A DNA stretch of 64,000 bases from Dokdonia sp. Dokd-P16. Its GTDB lineage: Bacteria > Bacteroidota > Bacteroidia > Flavobacteriales > Flavobacteriaceae. Both the position numbers and the translations under genes were made by a program. Where the stretch lies: contig NZ_CP029151.1 in the NCBI RefSeq assembly GCF_003095655.1, positions 867,001 to 931,000 on the forward strand. Reading direction: 5' to 3'. Within the stretch, counting starts at the first letter, position 1. The number at the start of each line of letters is the position of its first letter. Below the pieces are notes generated by a model, which was given only the letters and a program-made list of their open reading frames with translations, was not told where the DNA came from and ran no database searches. Positions 15,602 to 26,400 of this stretch are shown piece after piece.

Positions 15602-17731
15602 TTAATAATCATAATACCAATTAAACAAATCTGTTCTAAAACCTATATTGAGCCATAGCGTGCTGGTATCAAATGTATTTGGAGCATCTTGGATATCTGC
15701 CGTTACATTGCGATAGATAGGGTTTGCATATACTTTTAAGTTGGTCGCAGGATTTATCAAATATCCTAGCTCGAGATCTGCATAGAGGCTATTAACCTTA
15801 TTCCCTTGAAAGAATGCAATCCCATCATCTGAAGGTCTATTTTCATCATTGCCATAAATACTTCCTCCATAGTACACTTCATTGATATCTCCTATCTCAA
15901 CACCACGAGCTCCCACAATAAGTTTTGCAGTTCCATACCATCGCTCTCTTTCGTAACGAGCAATCCCTATTAACTCTTTAAAGTTTGCACCCCATTGGTG
16001 TGCTAGCGACTGGTTTGCGTGTCCATAATTAAGTTGGATCTCATTATTAGAATACACATATGGACGCACTTGGTTGTACTCACCTTGCAATATTAAATTC
16101 TTAACCCCAAAGGCATCATAATACTTTGCTCCTATCTGGAAGCTCTGTTTGTTTTTATAGCTTTGATTTCCGCCTATCACATCACTAGCCGAAAACTCAT
16201 CTATAACGACTTGACCATAAACATTTACTCGATCATTCACTTTATACTTTCCGGTTAGTCCTATAAGCGCATTACCACCGCGAGAACCTGTAGAAAACTC
16301 AATAGCACGATAAAAAATCACAGGATTTAAGAAGTTAAAATCAAATCCTCTTCCATTTTCATCTTCCCATATTACAGATTCAAAAAGACCCACGTTAAGT
16401 TTCTTACTTAAGTTCCAACTTAGATAATGGTTACTCATGAACTTTGTTCTAAAAGCACCATCTGCTGTGGTTTCTGGTCTTATATCTCGCAATGATGTCC
16501 AAGTATTAGTATACTTAAATTTCCAAAAGGTAGTATTGAGTTTTAAATACGGAAAGTAACTCGTATTATCACTAAGCAATAACGATCTATAACCATCTCC
16601 TATAAACTGCTTACCGTGACCTAGCTGGATATTAAAATACTTACTAGGGGTGTATGAAATATAACCTTCGGCTACTGGATAATCTAAGTCTCCATTTGTT
16701 CCTTCTTTTGCAATCCCACGGCCAGGCACCACTGCAGGGTTACCACCATCTGGTCTTAATGATCTAGCAAAAGCATCAAAGTATCTAGGAAAGCGTCCTT
16801 GACTCTCATATACAGCAGCAAAAAAGTTGAGCTTCTTTCCTAATCCACCTTGGATATAAACCGCCCGTGTATTATTGTAAGTGAAACTATCAGATTTCAA
16901 CTCATCAGTTTCATATCCCAGTTGCAAATCGGCTGCTGGGTCTAGGGTGATCCAGTAATCCTCTCCTTGTATTTGCACCATGTGCTCGTTAGACCATTTT
17001 CTCCCAAACCACGTTTTCTTCTCTTTCTTGAGTGCGTCTGTCTTTTCTTGAAAATTATAATATGGATTTACAGTTTGATACAGGTAAGGCTTACTTGCCG
17101 TATGCGCATTTGTCCCCACAAGGTTTAACTCTTGATCAAACCTACTATAAACTTGATGCGAGAAAGGAATATTAAGCTGACTGGTATACTCATTTGCTGG
17201 ATTGAATTTTTGATTTTGAATACGGTCATATTCATCCTGCATTGGGTTTTTAAGCGGTGTTTCTTTTTTTGCTTTCGCGAAAGCGTCACCTTTAATATCA
17301 CCACTATTCATCTCACCTATTTTATTACGTGACAGTGGCAATAGCACAGGCATTGTAAATTGCATATAGGTAGGCTCACCGTTATATGTAGCCGGATCAA
17401 TTACAGGTAGTTTATCAAAAACATCTTTCGCCGAAGTCTTAAGCGATGCAAAGACGGCATCTGTGTACAGTAGCTTAAAAGCACCCTCACGAGTAACTTC
17501 AAATAAAATGACCATCTTTCCATCGTAATTCTCTTCATTAACCTCTGCCGGGACTTCAAGATTATCGATTATAAAAGAAATAAAAGTTTCATTAAAACAA
17601 GCCGCAACTTCGCTCACTGGCAAGTCGGCACATTCTGGAAAAACGGGATACTTTTCATAATCACTAGTGGTTACCTGAGCGGTAAGACTACAAGTAGCGA
17701 AAACGAACAAAAGAAATACATATTTATGCAT
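15602..17731 (-). CDS. remB: Gliding motility protein RemB-like outer-membrane protein with an N-terminal TonB-C-like domain
   Basis: A 709-residue protein with a signal peptide (MHKYVFLLFVFATCSLTAQ). Residues about 20-150 follow the pattern of the TonB C-terminal domain of the two genes upstream: YPVFPECADLP, a second Cys, FEVTREGAFKL, then a KLPVIDP...G block. The rest (about 200-709) is a capsule-assembly Wzi-like beta-barrel ending NIGFRTDLFNWYYDY. The identification as RemB rests on gene order (sprA, gcvH, vanZ-like, tonB, remB), which matches what I recall for Flavobacterium johnsoniae. I chose ATG 17731 over 17779 because the signal peptide starts there. One palindrome copy lies inside the gene. 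Confidence 0.72.
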   Translation of the reverse strand: MHKYVFLLFVFATCSLTAQVTTSDYEKYPVFPECADLPVSEVAACFNETFISFIIDNLEVPAEVNEENYDGKMVILFEVTREGAFKLLYTDAVFASLKTSAKDVFDKLPVIDPATYNGEPTYMQFTMPVLLPLSRNKIGEMNSGDIKGDAFAKAKKETPLKNPMQDEYDRIQNQKFNPANEYTSQLNIPFSHQVYSRFDQELNLVGTNAHTASKPYLYQTVNPYYNFQEKTDALKKEKKTWFGRKWSNEHMVQIQGEDYWITLDPAADLQLGYETDELKSDSFTYNNTRAVYIQGGLGKKLNFFAAVYESQGRFPRYFDAFARSLRPDGGNPAVVPGRGIAKEGTNGDLDYPVAEGYISYTPSKYFNIQLGHGKQFIGDGYRSLLLSDNTSYFPYLKLNTTFWKFKYTNTWTSLRDIRPETTADGAFRTKFMSNHYLSWNLSKKLNVGLFESVIWEDENGRGFDFNFLNPVIFYRAIEFSTGSRGGNALIGLTGKYKVNDRVNVYGQVVIDEFSASDVIGGNQSYKNKQSFQIGAKYYDAFGVKNLILQGEYNQVRPYVYSNNEIQLNYGHANQSLAHQWGANFKELIGIARYERERWYGTAKLIVGARGVEIGDINEVYYGGSIYGNDENRPSDDGIAFFQGNKVNSLYADLELGYLINPATNLKVYANPIYRNVTADIQDAPNTFDTSTLWLNIGFRTDLFNWYYDY
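17271..17285. repeat. Dispersed palindrome copy inside coding sequence (AFAKA frame)
   Basis: GCTTTCGCGAAAGCG within the RemB-like gene, read as DAFAKAKKE in the linker between the N-terminal domain and the barrel. Confidence 0.9.
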
Positions 17732-17777
17732 GGATGTAGGCGTAATAATTGCGCACGAAAGATAGGGTTTTATACAC

Positions 17778-17808
17778 AAAAAATCCCGTTGCGAGAGGCA
17801 ACGGGATT
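17778..17808 (-). terminator. Terminator after the second tonB gene
   Basis: Perfect 9-bp stem (AATCCCGTT / AACGGGATT) with a 9-base loop, followed on the minus strand by six T. It lies between the tonB stop (17831) and remB. Confidence 0.85.
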
Positions 17809-17830
17809 ATAGTAAAAATGTTCTTATAAT

Positions 17831-18622
17831 TTAATCTTCTATTTGAAATGAGATTGGTAATGAAAAAAGAACCGCAACATTCTCACCTGCTTGTTTTCCA
17901 GCAGTCATGTCCGGTAGCAACTTTGTAACTCGCAAAGCCTCTTCTTCTAGTTTTGGATGAGGAGCTTTGGCATTTACATCCACTACTTTTCCAGAAGCAT
18001 CAATTTTAAATGTTACAAAGATTCTATTTACTCCAGAGAGCCCTAAACCTTCACCTCTTTCTGCTCTAAACTTCTTAGATACAAACTTAGAAATCTTGGC
18101 ACTCATGCAATCCTTGCGTTCATCATTTGAGCTTAAACCTTCACAACCCGGATACAGAGGAGCTGTCTCCACTAGAGAGAAGATTTTGGCAATTGGCTCA
18201 TCGTCTACAGTATCATCATAAATAGGAGTACGTGGATCTACTATAGGATCATCTGTGGCACCTGTTGGCTTGAGATCATCTTCAAGGAATTTGGAATCAT
18301 CTTCCTTTGTCTGGACGTTCTCAAGAATCTTAGGCTCCTCTACTTTTGGGAGTTGCACTTTTTTTACAACTTCCTTTTTAGGTTGCTCTACCTTCACTTG
18401 GTCAAGAGTAAAGATTTGATCTACGTTTTCCCGCTCTACTGCTATCGCAAGTTTCTTTTCTGGAGTACGCATTTCGATAAAAAAGATGGACGCTAGAAGT
18501 GCTAAGATTAACCCAATTTGAAAATGAAGCGTGGGATTTCTTCGTAAATTTGCCTCGTGCTTGCGGCTTGATTTGTACACGCTGTTTTGGCGAACAGCAG
18601 TGCTTTCTTTGGAATTTTCCAT
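17831..18622 (-). CDS. Energy transducer TonB family protein
   Basis: A 263-residue inner-membrane protein with a cytoplasmic N-terminus (about 1-33), one membrane helix (about 34-52, HFQIGLILALLASIFFIE) and a charged periplasmic linker. The TonB C-terminal domain starts near residue 155 with PLYPGCEGL and continues through GLSGVNRIFVTFKID and LPDMTAGKQAG to LPISFQIED. The paired cysteines (PGCE...KDC) are shared with its neighbour at 18783-19511. It should transmit proton-motive force to outer-membrane receptors. The start at 18622 was chosen because the upstream frame overlaps intergenic hairpins; an extension to 18742 is open but implausible. Confidence 0.87.
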   Translation of the reverse strand: MENSKESTAVRQNSVYKSSRKHEANLRRNPTLHFQIGLILALLASIFFIEMRTPEKKLAIAVERENVDQIFTLDQVKVEQPKKEVVKKVQLPKVEEPKILENVQTKEDDSKFLEDDLKPTGATDDPIVDPRTPIYDDTVDDEPIAKIFSLVETAPLYPGCEGLSSNDERKDCMSAKISKFVSKKFRAERGEGLGLSGVNRIFVTFKIDASGKVVDVNAKAPHPKLEEEALRVTKLLPDMTAGKQAGENVAVLFSLPISFQIED

Positions 18623-18683
18623 AAGATATAGTTTTAAAAATGTTGAACAATTCTTAAAACGAATCAATAAGCAAGCCAAAATT

Positions 18684-18714
18684 GAGGTCACCTTAGGGCG
18701 ACCTCTTTTTTTTT
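18684..18714 (+). terminator. Plus-oriented terminator-like hairpin with no gene to end
   Basis: A hairpin with stem GAGGTC, one mismatch, CC (closing with GGCGACCTC) and loop TTAG is followed on the plus strand by nine T. No plus-strand gene ends here, so it may stop antisense transcription entering the tonB gene pair or may end an unseen short RNA. Confidence 0.5.
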
Positions 18715-18726
18715 GATATAAGACAC

Positions 18727-18759
18727 AAAAAAACCATCTCATTGCTGAGATGGTTTTTT
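18727..18759 (-). terminator. Terminator after the first tonB gene
   Basis: Stem AAAAACCATCTC / GAGATGGTTTTT with loop ATTGCT, T-run on the minus strand, 24 bases after the stop at 18783. Confidence 0.85.
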
Positions 18760-18782
18760 GATATTTAAAAAGTCTTTACGAC

Positions 18783-19511
18783 TTAGTCTTCTACTTTAAA
18801 TGTAATAGGTAGTGAGTATAGAACCCCTACTGGCTTACCACGTTGCTTACCTGGTGTCATTTTAGGCAATAACTTGATTACACGCTCTGCTTCTGATGCA
18901 AGACGTGGGTGTGGTGCACGAGATCTAATGTTTACAATTCTTCCAGTTTTATCAATTTTAAAACTAACAAAGATTCTGTTTACTCCAGAAAGACCTAGAT
19001 CTGAACCTAACTCTGTGTTGAACTTCTTGTTTACAAGCTTGCTCACCTTTTCAGACATACAGTTCTTACGATCGTTATTGTTAGTCATAGACTCACAACC
19101 AGGAAAAATAGGCGCATTTTCAATAACTGCAAACGGTACATCTGCAATCTCCTCTTCTTCTTCTACAACCTCTACTTCCTCTACCTCTACGATTTCCTCT
19201 TCGGCATCTGTTTCTGTAGATTCTATAATTGTTTCTTCTATTTCTTCTTCATCCTCTACTACCTCAATGATTTCCGGCGCTGGTGGCGGTGGTGGCGGTG
19301 GTGGTGGTGGTGGAGTATTCAACTCCGTGATTGGAATTTCTTCGTCGTCTAGATCATCAAGATCAAGCTGACCAATATCAATAGCCACATCATCATAAGT
19401 CTTCCACTCGATGGTGATGTACGTTAATGCAAGCACTGCAATGAGTCCTAGCTGAAAAAACAGCATGCTTCTCTTGCGAAGGTCTGCTTTGGGATTTTTC
19501 TTGGGTTCCAT
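18783..19511 (-). CDS. Energy transducer TonB family protein with poly-proline linker
   Basis: A 242-residue TonB-type protein: a short basic cytoplasmic tail, one membrane helix (about 15-33), then a run of eleven prolines (about 66-76) and a very acidic Glu/Val/Ile-rich stretch to about 120. The C-terminal TonB domain has APIFPGCESM, KNCMSEK, GLSGVNRIFVSFKID and ends SLPITFKVED. It is a tandem paralogue of the gene at 17831-18622. Poly-Pro and acidic stretches act as rigid spacers across the periplasm in this family. It lies in the sprA-to-remB block; the flavobacterial counterpart is usually one tonB gene at this place. Confidence 0.9.
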   Translation of the reverse strand: MEPKKNPKADLRKRSMLFFQLGLIAVLALTYITIEWKTYDDVAIDIGQLDLDDLDDEEIPITELNTPPPPPPPPPPPAPEIIEVVEDEEEIEETIIESTETDAEEEIVEVEEVEVVEEEEEIADVPFAVIENAPIFPGCESMTNNNDRKNCMSEKVSKLVNKKFNTELGSDLGLSGVNRIFVSFKIDKTGRIVNIRSRAPHPRLASEAERVIKLLPKMTPGKQRGKPVGVLYSLPITFKVED

Positions 19512-19570
19512 AATTAAAGTATTAGTAGAGAGCTAAAATAGCAAAATAAATCTCAGTTGTGAAACTAAAA

Positions 19571-19960
19571 TTACGATTTTAACCCTTTAAATTTCTTAAA
19601 AAATAGTAGAAATGTGAAACTTCCGAGTATTACACCTATACTATTTGCAAGTACATCCCACACATCAGGCGTTCTGTATGTAGTTGCACTGCCTTGTAAT
19701 AACTCAATCACTATGCCATATACCACTAATGCTAAAGCAATTGCTATATAAAAAATTGGCTTTGCCCATTTCTGACTTGCCGAGGTTTTCACGATATGAA
19801 AATAACTCAGCCACAGTATAGCTAAACCAAAATAAGCTCCTAAATGTAGGAGCTTATCTATATTTGAAATATTAGTATCTAGTTTTACAGGCTTAACAAG
19901 CGATCCTATGCTTAATGCGCAGGTATATGCTATTGCTGTAAAACCAATAAGCTTATCCAC
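19571..19960 (-). CDS. VanZ family membrane protein
   Basis: A 129-residue protein with four membrane helices and the VanZ-like pattern: [15 protein letters not shown] near the N-terminus, then [30 protein letters not shown]. VanZ was first linked to teicoplanin resistance, but this widespread family has no settled function, and there is no vancomycin-resistance context here. The gene start overlaps the gcvH stop by 8 bases, so the two are translationally coupled. The arrangement sprA, gcvH, vanZ-like, tonB is conserved in Flavobacteriaceae as far as I recall. Confidence 0.85.
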   Translation of the reverse strand: MDKLIGFTAIAYTCALSIGSLVKPVKLDTNISNIDKLLHLGAYFGLAILWLSYFHIVKTSASQKWAKPIFYIAIALALVVYGIVIELLQGSATTYRTPDVWDVLANSIGVILGSFTFLLFFKKFKGLKS

Positions 19961-20333
19961 CTATAAGTTCTTTGTAAGCATCTGCACTTAAAAGCTCTTC
20001 AACTTGTGAAGCATCAGAAAATTTGATTTTAATCATCCATCCTGCTCCATAAGCATCGCTGTTTACGATTTCTGGCTCATCTTCTAGACCTTCATTAAAA
20101 GCTACAATCTCACCAGAAAGTGGTAAGAAAAGATCAGAAACGGTCTTTACGGCCTCTACAGTACCAAAAACCTCATCTCTATCAAGTGTTTCATCAAGAG
20201 TCTCTACTTCTACGTAAACGATATCTCCTAGTTCTCCTTGTGCAAAATCTGTAATTCCCACTACGGCTACGTCACCTTCTATGCGTACCCACTCGTGATC
20301 TTTTGTGTATTTTAACTCTGCTGGTATATTCAT
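19953..20333 (-). CDS. gcvH: Glycine cleavage system H protein
   Basis: A 126-residue lipoyl carrier of the glycine cleavage system. It shuttles the aminomethyl group from the P protein to the T and L proteins. Diagnostic features are YTKDHEWV at residues 9-16 and [15 protein letters not shown], where the Lys is the lipoylation site, and the length is normal for the family. The other gcv genes are not in this window. The gene sits 104 bases after sprA, separated by an inverted pair of palindrome copies, and overlaps the VanZ-like gene. Confidence 0.96.
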   Translation of the reverse strand: MNIPAELKYTKDHEWVRIEGDVAVVGITDFAQGELGDIVYVEVETLDETLDRDEVFGTVEAVKTVSDLFLPLSGEIVAFNEGLEDEPEIVNSDAYGAGWMIKIKFSDASQVEELLSADAYKELIGG

Positions 20334-20361
20334 CTTAGTCTGTATTAGTTTGATTTAATTC

Positions 20362-20426
20362 CGCTTTCGCGAAAATATTCTTTTTAATAGATTAATGCTT
20401 ACTATTTTCAAGTTTTCGCGAAAGCG
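20362..20426. repeat. Inverted pair of asymmetric palindrome copies
   Basis: CGCTTTCGCGAAAA (20362-20375) and TTTTCGCGAAAGCG (20413-20426) are exact reverse complements 37 bases apart, between sprA and gcvH. Together they could form a 14-bp stem. Confidence 0.85.
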
Positions 20427-20437
20427 AACTCATATAA

Positions 20438-23400
20438 TTAATTTCCAAAATTATACCTCAATGTAAATCCAGACCTAATAGTCGTTTGCGGAAATGCTGT
20501 TGATATTGCAAATGTCGAAAAAGTATGGTCATAAAAGAAGAGCGCAGTAAGATTTTTACTCAACGCATAATCTGTTGTAAACCTAAGTCCATAAATATCT
20601 TGTCCAGCAGTGGTCTGGCTGTTGTCTATGTCTAGATATCTGATGATAGTTTCGTTTTGTCTAAGAGAGAAATCTGCCTTAAAGTTGAGGTCACTTTTAA
20701 GAACCCTACGCGAACCACCAAAGTTTGTAACAAACCTAAGGTCCTTAATACGATATCCTAATCCTAATATATACTCATTACCCTTAATCTCGGTTAAGAG
20801 GTTGTTATCAAAGCTTAACCCTAATGCTCTATCTCTTTTAATTTCGGCAAGAATCTTTACAGAATTTTTCATTTCAAAATCCAAACGAACTAGCGGTGTG
20901 AACTGTTCTGTAAGTGTCACATTACTTAATAGCGTTTGATTTAAAAAGTTACCCGCTTGATCACGTTGTGCAGTCGCAGGATCACTATCTGTATTCCTGT
21001 TATAAGCAAGGTTAGTCAAGTAATTATTTACAGAATATCCGGCAGTATAACCGTGCTGCACTGAGAATCTCTTGAACTTATCTTTAAACCATTTTATGTT
21101 CATTAAACCGGTATACTTTATATTCCAGTTAGGTAATGGGATACTTCTAAGAAAACCGGTGTCTGTTTTATTTACATCCTTACCGCTATATGCAGCTAGG
21201 AAAGCAGGTAATAACACCTTTTGATTAGTACGCCCGAAACCTTCTGGATATCCATCTGCATCTACCTCAAAGGTATTTGTACCGTAAAACTCTGTTGCCA
21301 GTCTATTTGCAACTGCCAGCCTGTTTTCTCTAAACGTATTAAATGTACTACTAGACTCAGATGTGCTCTGTGCAAAGGCAGTACCTATTAATACCGTAGA
21401 TATATTAAAGCGACCAAAACTATTACCTGTTAATGATTGATATGCTAAACTCTGCTGGTTAACTCGGTAATTTTCTTGATAGTTTTCTTGAAAAACACGA
21501 TTTAAATTAAGGTCTATATCTAGATCTTTAAGAAGTCCTATTCTAGCTTGAATTGCAAGGTCTCTACTTTCTATCTCGCGATACTGCTGGTTAAAATCTT
21601 GAAACAATGTTAACCATCCATTACTCGCGGCAAGCTCTCTTACTTCTGCCTGACTTCCAAAAATAAACCCTGGCGTAGGTCTTAAACTTCCCGCAAAACC
21701 AACTGACGGCAAATACCCTGGTAAATAGATACCATTACTCTCCTCATAGGTGAGCTGCACACGTTTTATCGCAGTAAGTAATCCTACTCCTGTATTAAGC
21801 GCCTTGTCTGATGTACTTAGACCACTTGCGGTTCCATCACTTGAAGCGTCCTCTTTTAATTTATCAATCTTGCTATTACGATCATCTTCTGGTGATGGCA
21901 ATCCTCTAGGTCTAGTGCTAGTAGCACGCTGTTTTTTTTTCTTTGTTAAGCCTACATATTTATAAAGCTTCTCCATGTCAAAGGTTCCATTAATAGCGTG
22001 CGTATTTGTATTCTCCACACTATTTCCTATTTCTGGAATATTATCTAAGACCTGAAATTGTTGTGAACCTCTCTGCCATCTGTAATTTGCAGTATATGCA
22101 TAGGTAGCAGCAATCCACTCTGTAAAAGGAATCTTATCGAACGGTAAATCATAGTTGAGCTGTAATACTCCAAAGTGAGTATCTGGCGTACCTACATCAA
22201 AGAATCCATTATAAATACCATATCCATCAACCTCTTGACCGGCATCATCTAGAAAAGCTGGCGTACCGTCATTATCAAGATAATTTCTTACAATACGGTT
22301 GTGGTTTACATTATAATTAAGACGCAGACTTTTAGTAATAGGAAAATCTACCGAATAACCCCAATCAAACAAATAGTTACGTTGAAATAAACGCGGTACC
22401 GCAATATCATCTTCGTTTGCAAATACATCTCTAAACTTTTGCTGATTATACTGGCGCACAACATTAGATTGCACAGCAATATTAGACGGCAAGTAATTGA
22501 AATTTAAATCTTTTAAAAACTTATAGTACTTCCCTGTAAATAGAGAATCATTTTTAGCAAATGGTTCTACAGGTTTAGAGTTAAAACTATAGTTATAAGT
22601 ACCTCCTAATCTCACGTTTTGATCGCGAGATTCTTCTATCTCAAAATCCTTATGATCTGTCTGGTTATAAGAATATGAAAAAGTAAGATTTTCAATATCG
22701 TAAGGCATAGGCTTGCGCTCTGTATCCGTGCGCTCTTTTCTTACTCCTATAGCACTAAAACTTTGGCGTTTTGTATAATCTACAGAGTAGTCTTCTATGT
22801 TGTCTCTCTCTTCTTGACTAGCTGCATTATCTAGTGAGGTATCTAACTCAACATCCTCATAAAGTGGATTGAATTTAGGTGTAATGCTTTGCTCACCTAT
22901 TGCGTAGTTGAGCGGCAACTGTAATCCCCACTTCTTTGGCAGTAATTGACCTGCATTAAGATTTGTAACGATATCATATTGCGTTACATCTTCTAGACTG
23001 CGCTCACCAGCATTTTGCTCTATACTTCCAAAACCTACAGTACTTAAACGTCCCGTTGCAGATACATTTGCAAAGTCTGCAATATTTCCATCTACACTTA
23101 GTACTCCAGCATATCCGCCATCATTAGTAAGGTCTGATAAGCGTAGCTCATTGAACCAAACCTCTCCATCTATTTCTCCAGGAGAACAACCCATGGCTTG
23201 GTTACTCGTAGGGTTTCCATTTTTTACACCCAGCATTAATGTTCTTACGTCACCAAAACTAGGAAGACCTTGAATACCTATGCGCAATTGACCTTCTTCA
23301 TAACACATAGACTCTGGATTGAGAATACGATCACCGTTTTGATCAAAATACGTGATATCATCTGGATCTGACTCTACATCTCCAGCAATAACTTTTGACT

Positions 23401-26400
23401 TAATAATCTGTAGTAATTCTAATGGAAGATCGAGCTCATTTGCCGCTGGCCAGATAGCATCTCTATCTTGGTTAGACACATTAAATGCAGTAGGCTGTAG
23501 TGGTAATTCTATCTGATAAAAATTTGAATTAAGGTCGGTTCCCATTCTTATGAAACCTACTAGATTCTGATTATCAAGACCATTCTCAACAATAGGCTCT
23601 GCGTGCATAAACATCTTAAGATTTTTATACTGTCGCATATCGAGATTATAATATTTATAAACTCCTCTTGCGTCTTGCTCTTCAAGATTTTGAACTCTTA
23701 ATGAAAGAGACTGCTCGTTTTGCCTGATATTATTATTGTTGTTATTAAGTCTCTCACGCTCTACCCCTGGAGGTAATGCATAAGGAACTGGCTGTCTCGT
23801 TTCGTTAGCCTCTATATTAACAGCAGCTACTTCAAACTGTGTGTTATCGGCATCATTGATTTGTGTGTTCTCATTAGGATCTAACGTTAGTAAGTACCTT
23901 CTAAAATCACCACGTACTAAATCTAATGTTCCAAAACGAAGTACAACATCTTCTTGCCATCCGCTCATGTACATACGCATAAAACGTATAGACCTAAAGT
24001 CATTAATCCCTCCAACTACATTTGTTGCTTGATTAATTGGCACTCTAAACTGTACCCACCTTGTAGGGAGCTGATTTCCATTTTGAGTAGTGACAGTAAG
24101 CTCTCTTACATCGGTCACAAATGGATTGTTTTCTACACTTAAAGATGCTGGATTAATAGGTAATTCATATTCAAAATATGCATCTACCGTATTCATTGTA
24201 TTATCACGGTTTACATCTTCAACATCTGGAAAAGTAGTTGAACCACGATTAGTCTGTGTTACCTCTACAGGAGAGTTACCCTGATTGTTATTGTAATCTC
24301 TATATCTTTCTACTACACCACCTTCAGTGTTTAAGAAATAATTGTAGTTATCACCTGCTGGATCTGGAAGTCCTGCAAAGTTTGGAAACTCCATTGCTTC
24401 CTCTACATCGCTTAATCCATCATAACCTACATCTTGATTAGTGCGCTGCTGGCCTTCTGTATCAAAAGCATAGACTAAAGATTGATTAGTAGGCACTTTA
24501 CCCCATACCGTTTCTGAAGTTGACTCATCTCCTCCCTCATTAGGAAGTCCATTTTCATATTGCTTTCTTCCATCCTTAAGAATATCTTCAGAGATACTAC
24601 CTAAGTTGAGTGTAAGATTTCCTCCCGCGTTTGTTGTATCACCATCTCCAAAAAACGGATCCAGCAACCAGAATTCTACAAACTCCACATTTGCTTGTTC
24701 AAAGTCTGTCGAGGTTAACTGCCTTGTAATTCCTCCAAAATTTTGCTGAGGATTAGAAAGCATTCCATCTGCTGCATCTGGACTAAAGTTATAAGGCCCG
24801 CGCTCTCCTGGGAAATAAGCTAAATCTAGCGTAAAAAGCGCTTGTGTTTGACCTGCAATAATATCTTGTTGAGGGAAAATCTCATCCCTAAAAACACGTC
24901 TAGTTTCAGCGAGAGACAAGTCGTCATCTGAAATACCACTAGGACGCTGATTGTTATAGAAGATAGGATCTATAGAATACCAGGCAAACTTTGCCCTTCT
25001 ATATCCCGTAGAGAGATCGCCGTTTGCTAGTTCTCCACCAAAACCTACTGGTGCAGATGACAAACTCCACTGTAAAGCTCCGCCAATATCTATAGAGGTT
25101 TGTGAACCTTCAAAATCGTCTACATAAGAGGTTGCCTCTCCATTAAAGTCCGTTCCTTTAGGTTGCCCAGGAATTAAATAAGCTACCTCACCGCGCACCG
25201 AAAGATTAGATACTACATCTGTATCAATATTTGGAAGTTTGTTTACCCACCTTGTTAAGAAAGGGAGTTCTGTAGAATAACTTGCATTTAGACCTACGAT
25301 GGTGTTATTAATAGGCTCAAAACTATAGGTTGCTTTTTGCGTAAGCGGTCGCTCATTAAGATTTAAGAATGTACCTCCTACTATAAAATTCTCATTAAAC
25401 TGGTGTTCTACATTAATTCCTGTAAAACGTTTATTCTGTTGCCCAAAAATTGCATTATTCTCTACAGACGCAGAAATAGGAATACCAGAAGCTTCGAGAG
25501 ATTTATCTAAAATAATAACACGCCCTAATTGATAATTTACCGTATAATCTAACCCTTCTACCAGCCTTCTTCCTCCTGCCGTAACTGTCACAGATCCCTG
25601 TGGTACATTAAATGCTCCTAATGGAATACCCTGCTCTTGAGCAGATTTATAACGCCCTTTTAATAGGAATTTGTTCTTCTCAGCATTATCTCTAGCTATT
25701 GTTTTTGTAGACTGATATAATGAAGAATAAACGTACTTGTCTTGATGCGGGTTGTAAGTTTCTGTATTCTCATAGGTTTCTGCACCATCATTTACGCTTA
25801 GTAAATCAAACAATGTCTCTCCAAATGGCTCTACAGTTGTAAATACAATACTTCCATTTTGCACATGCACTGTTGTGCCTGGTACAAAATCAAAGAAACC
25901 ATCCCCTCCTACTTGCGGATCTCCAAAGGTGGTTAGTCGGTCAAGATTAAATAATCGTAATAAGGTATTACTCTCAAGATCTCCACGATCTTGACCTTCA
26001 TCCATGGTGTTATCGTTATTAGTACCATCAAACAAGGTAGGTAAAGGGGCTCCACCTACAGGAGTTATGAAGTTAATAGGAGAAGGATCTGAGTATACAA
26101 TGTTTAATCTAAATCCTTCTTGCTCTAATTGAAAAGCACCTAGCGGATAGATGTTTTTCATCATTAAGTCCCATATAGGCTCTTGTACATTTGTGAGGTT
26201 ACTTTTAAGCATTTTAACCACAAGATTCACCGGGCTTCCAGCTTGTCCAGCAGGAATTACAGTATCTAAAATACCATCACCATTTACATCTTGACCGTTT
26301 AAGATGCCATCACCATTCACATCTGCATCTGCACTATCTGCAATGTTATCGCCATCTTGATCTGGACGACCTTGTCCAAAATCTGCATCAATAATATCTG

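Noticed and set aside
17732-17779. Longer start for the RemB-like protein
   Set aside because: The extra 16 residues precede a normal signal peptide and would spoil it.
18623-18742. Longer start for the second TonB protein
   Set aside because: The extension runs through the intergenic hairpins and has no TonB-like sequence.
18874-19371. Plus-strand 165-codon frame rich in Ser and Gly runs
   Set aside because: It is the antisense of the acidic and poly-proline linker of the first tonB gene. Low-complexity DNA keeps the opposite frame open; the sense protein has a clear family match.
19571-19960. Vancomycin or teicoplanin resistance from the VanZ-like gene
   Set aside because: No van genes are present; VanZ-like proteins are widespread and lie in a housekeeping context here.
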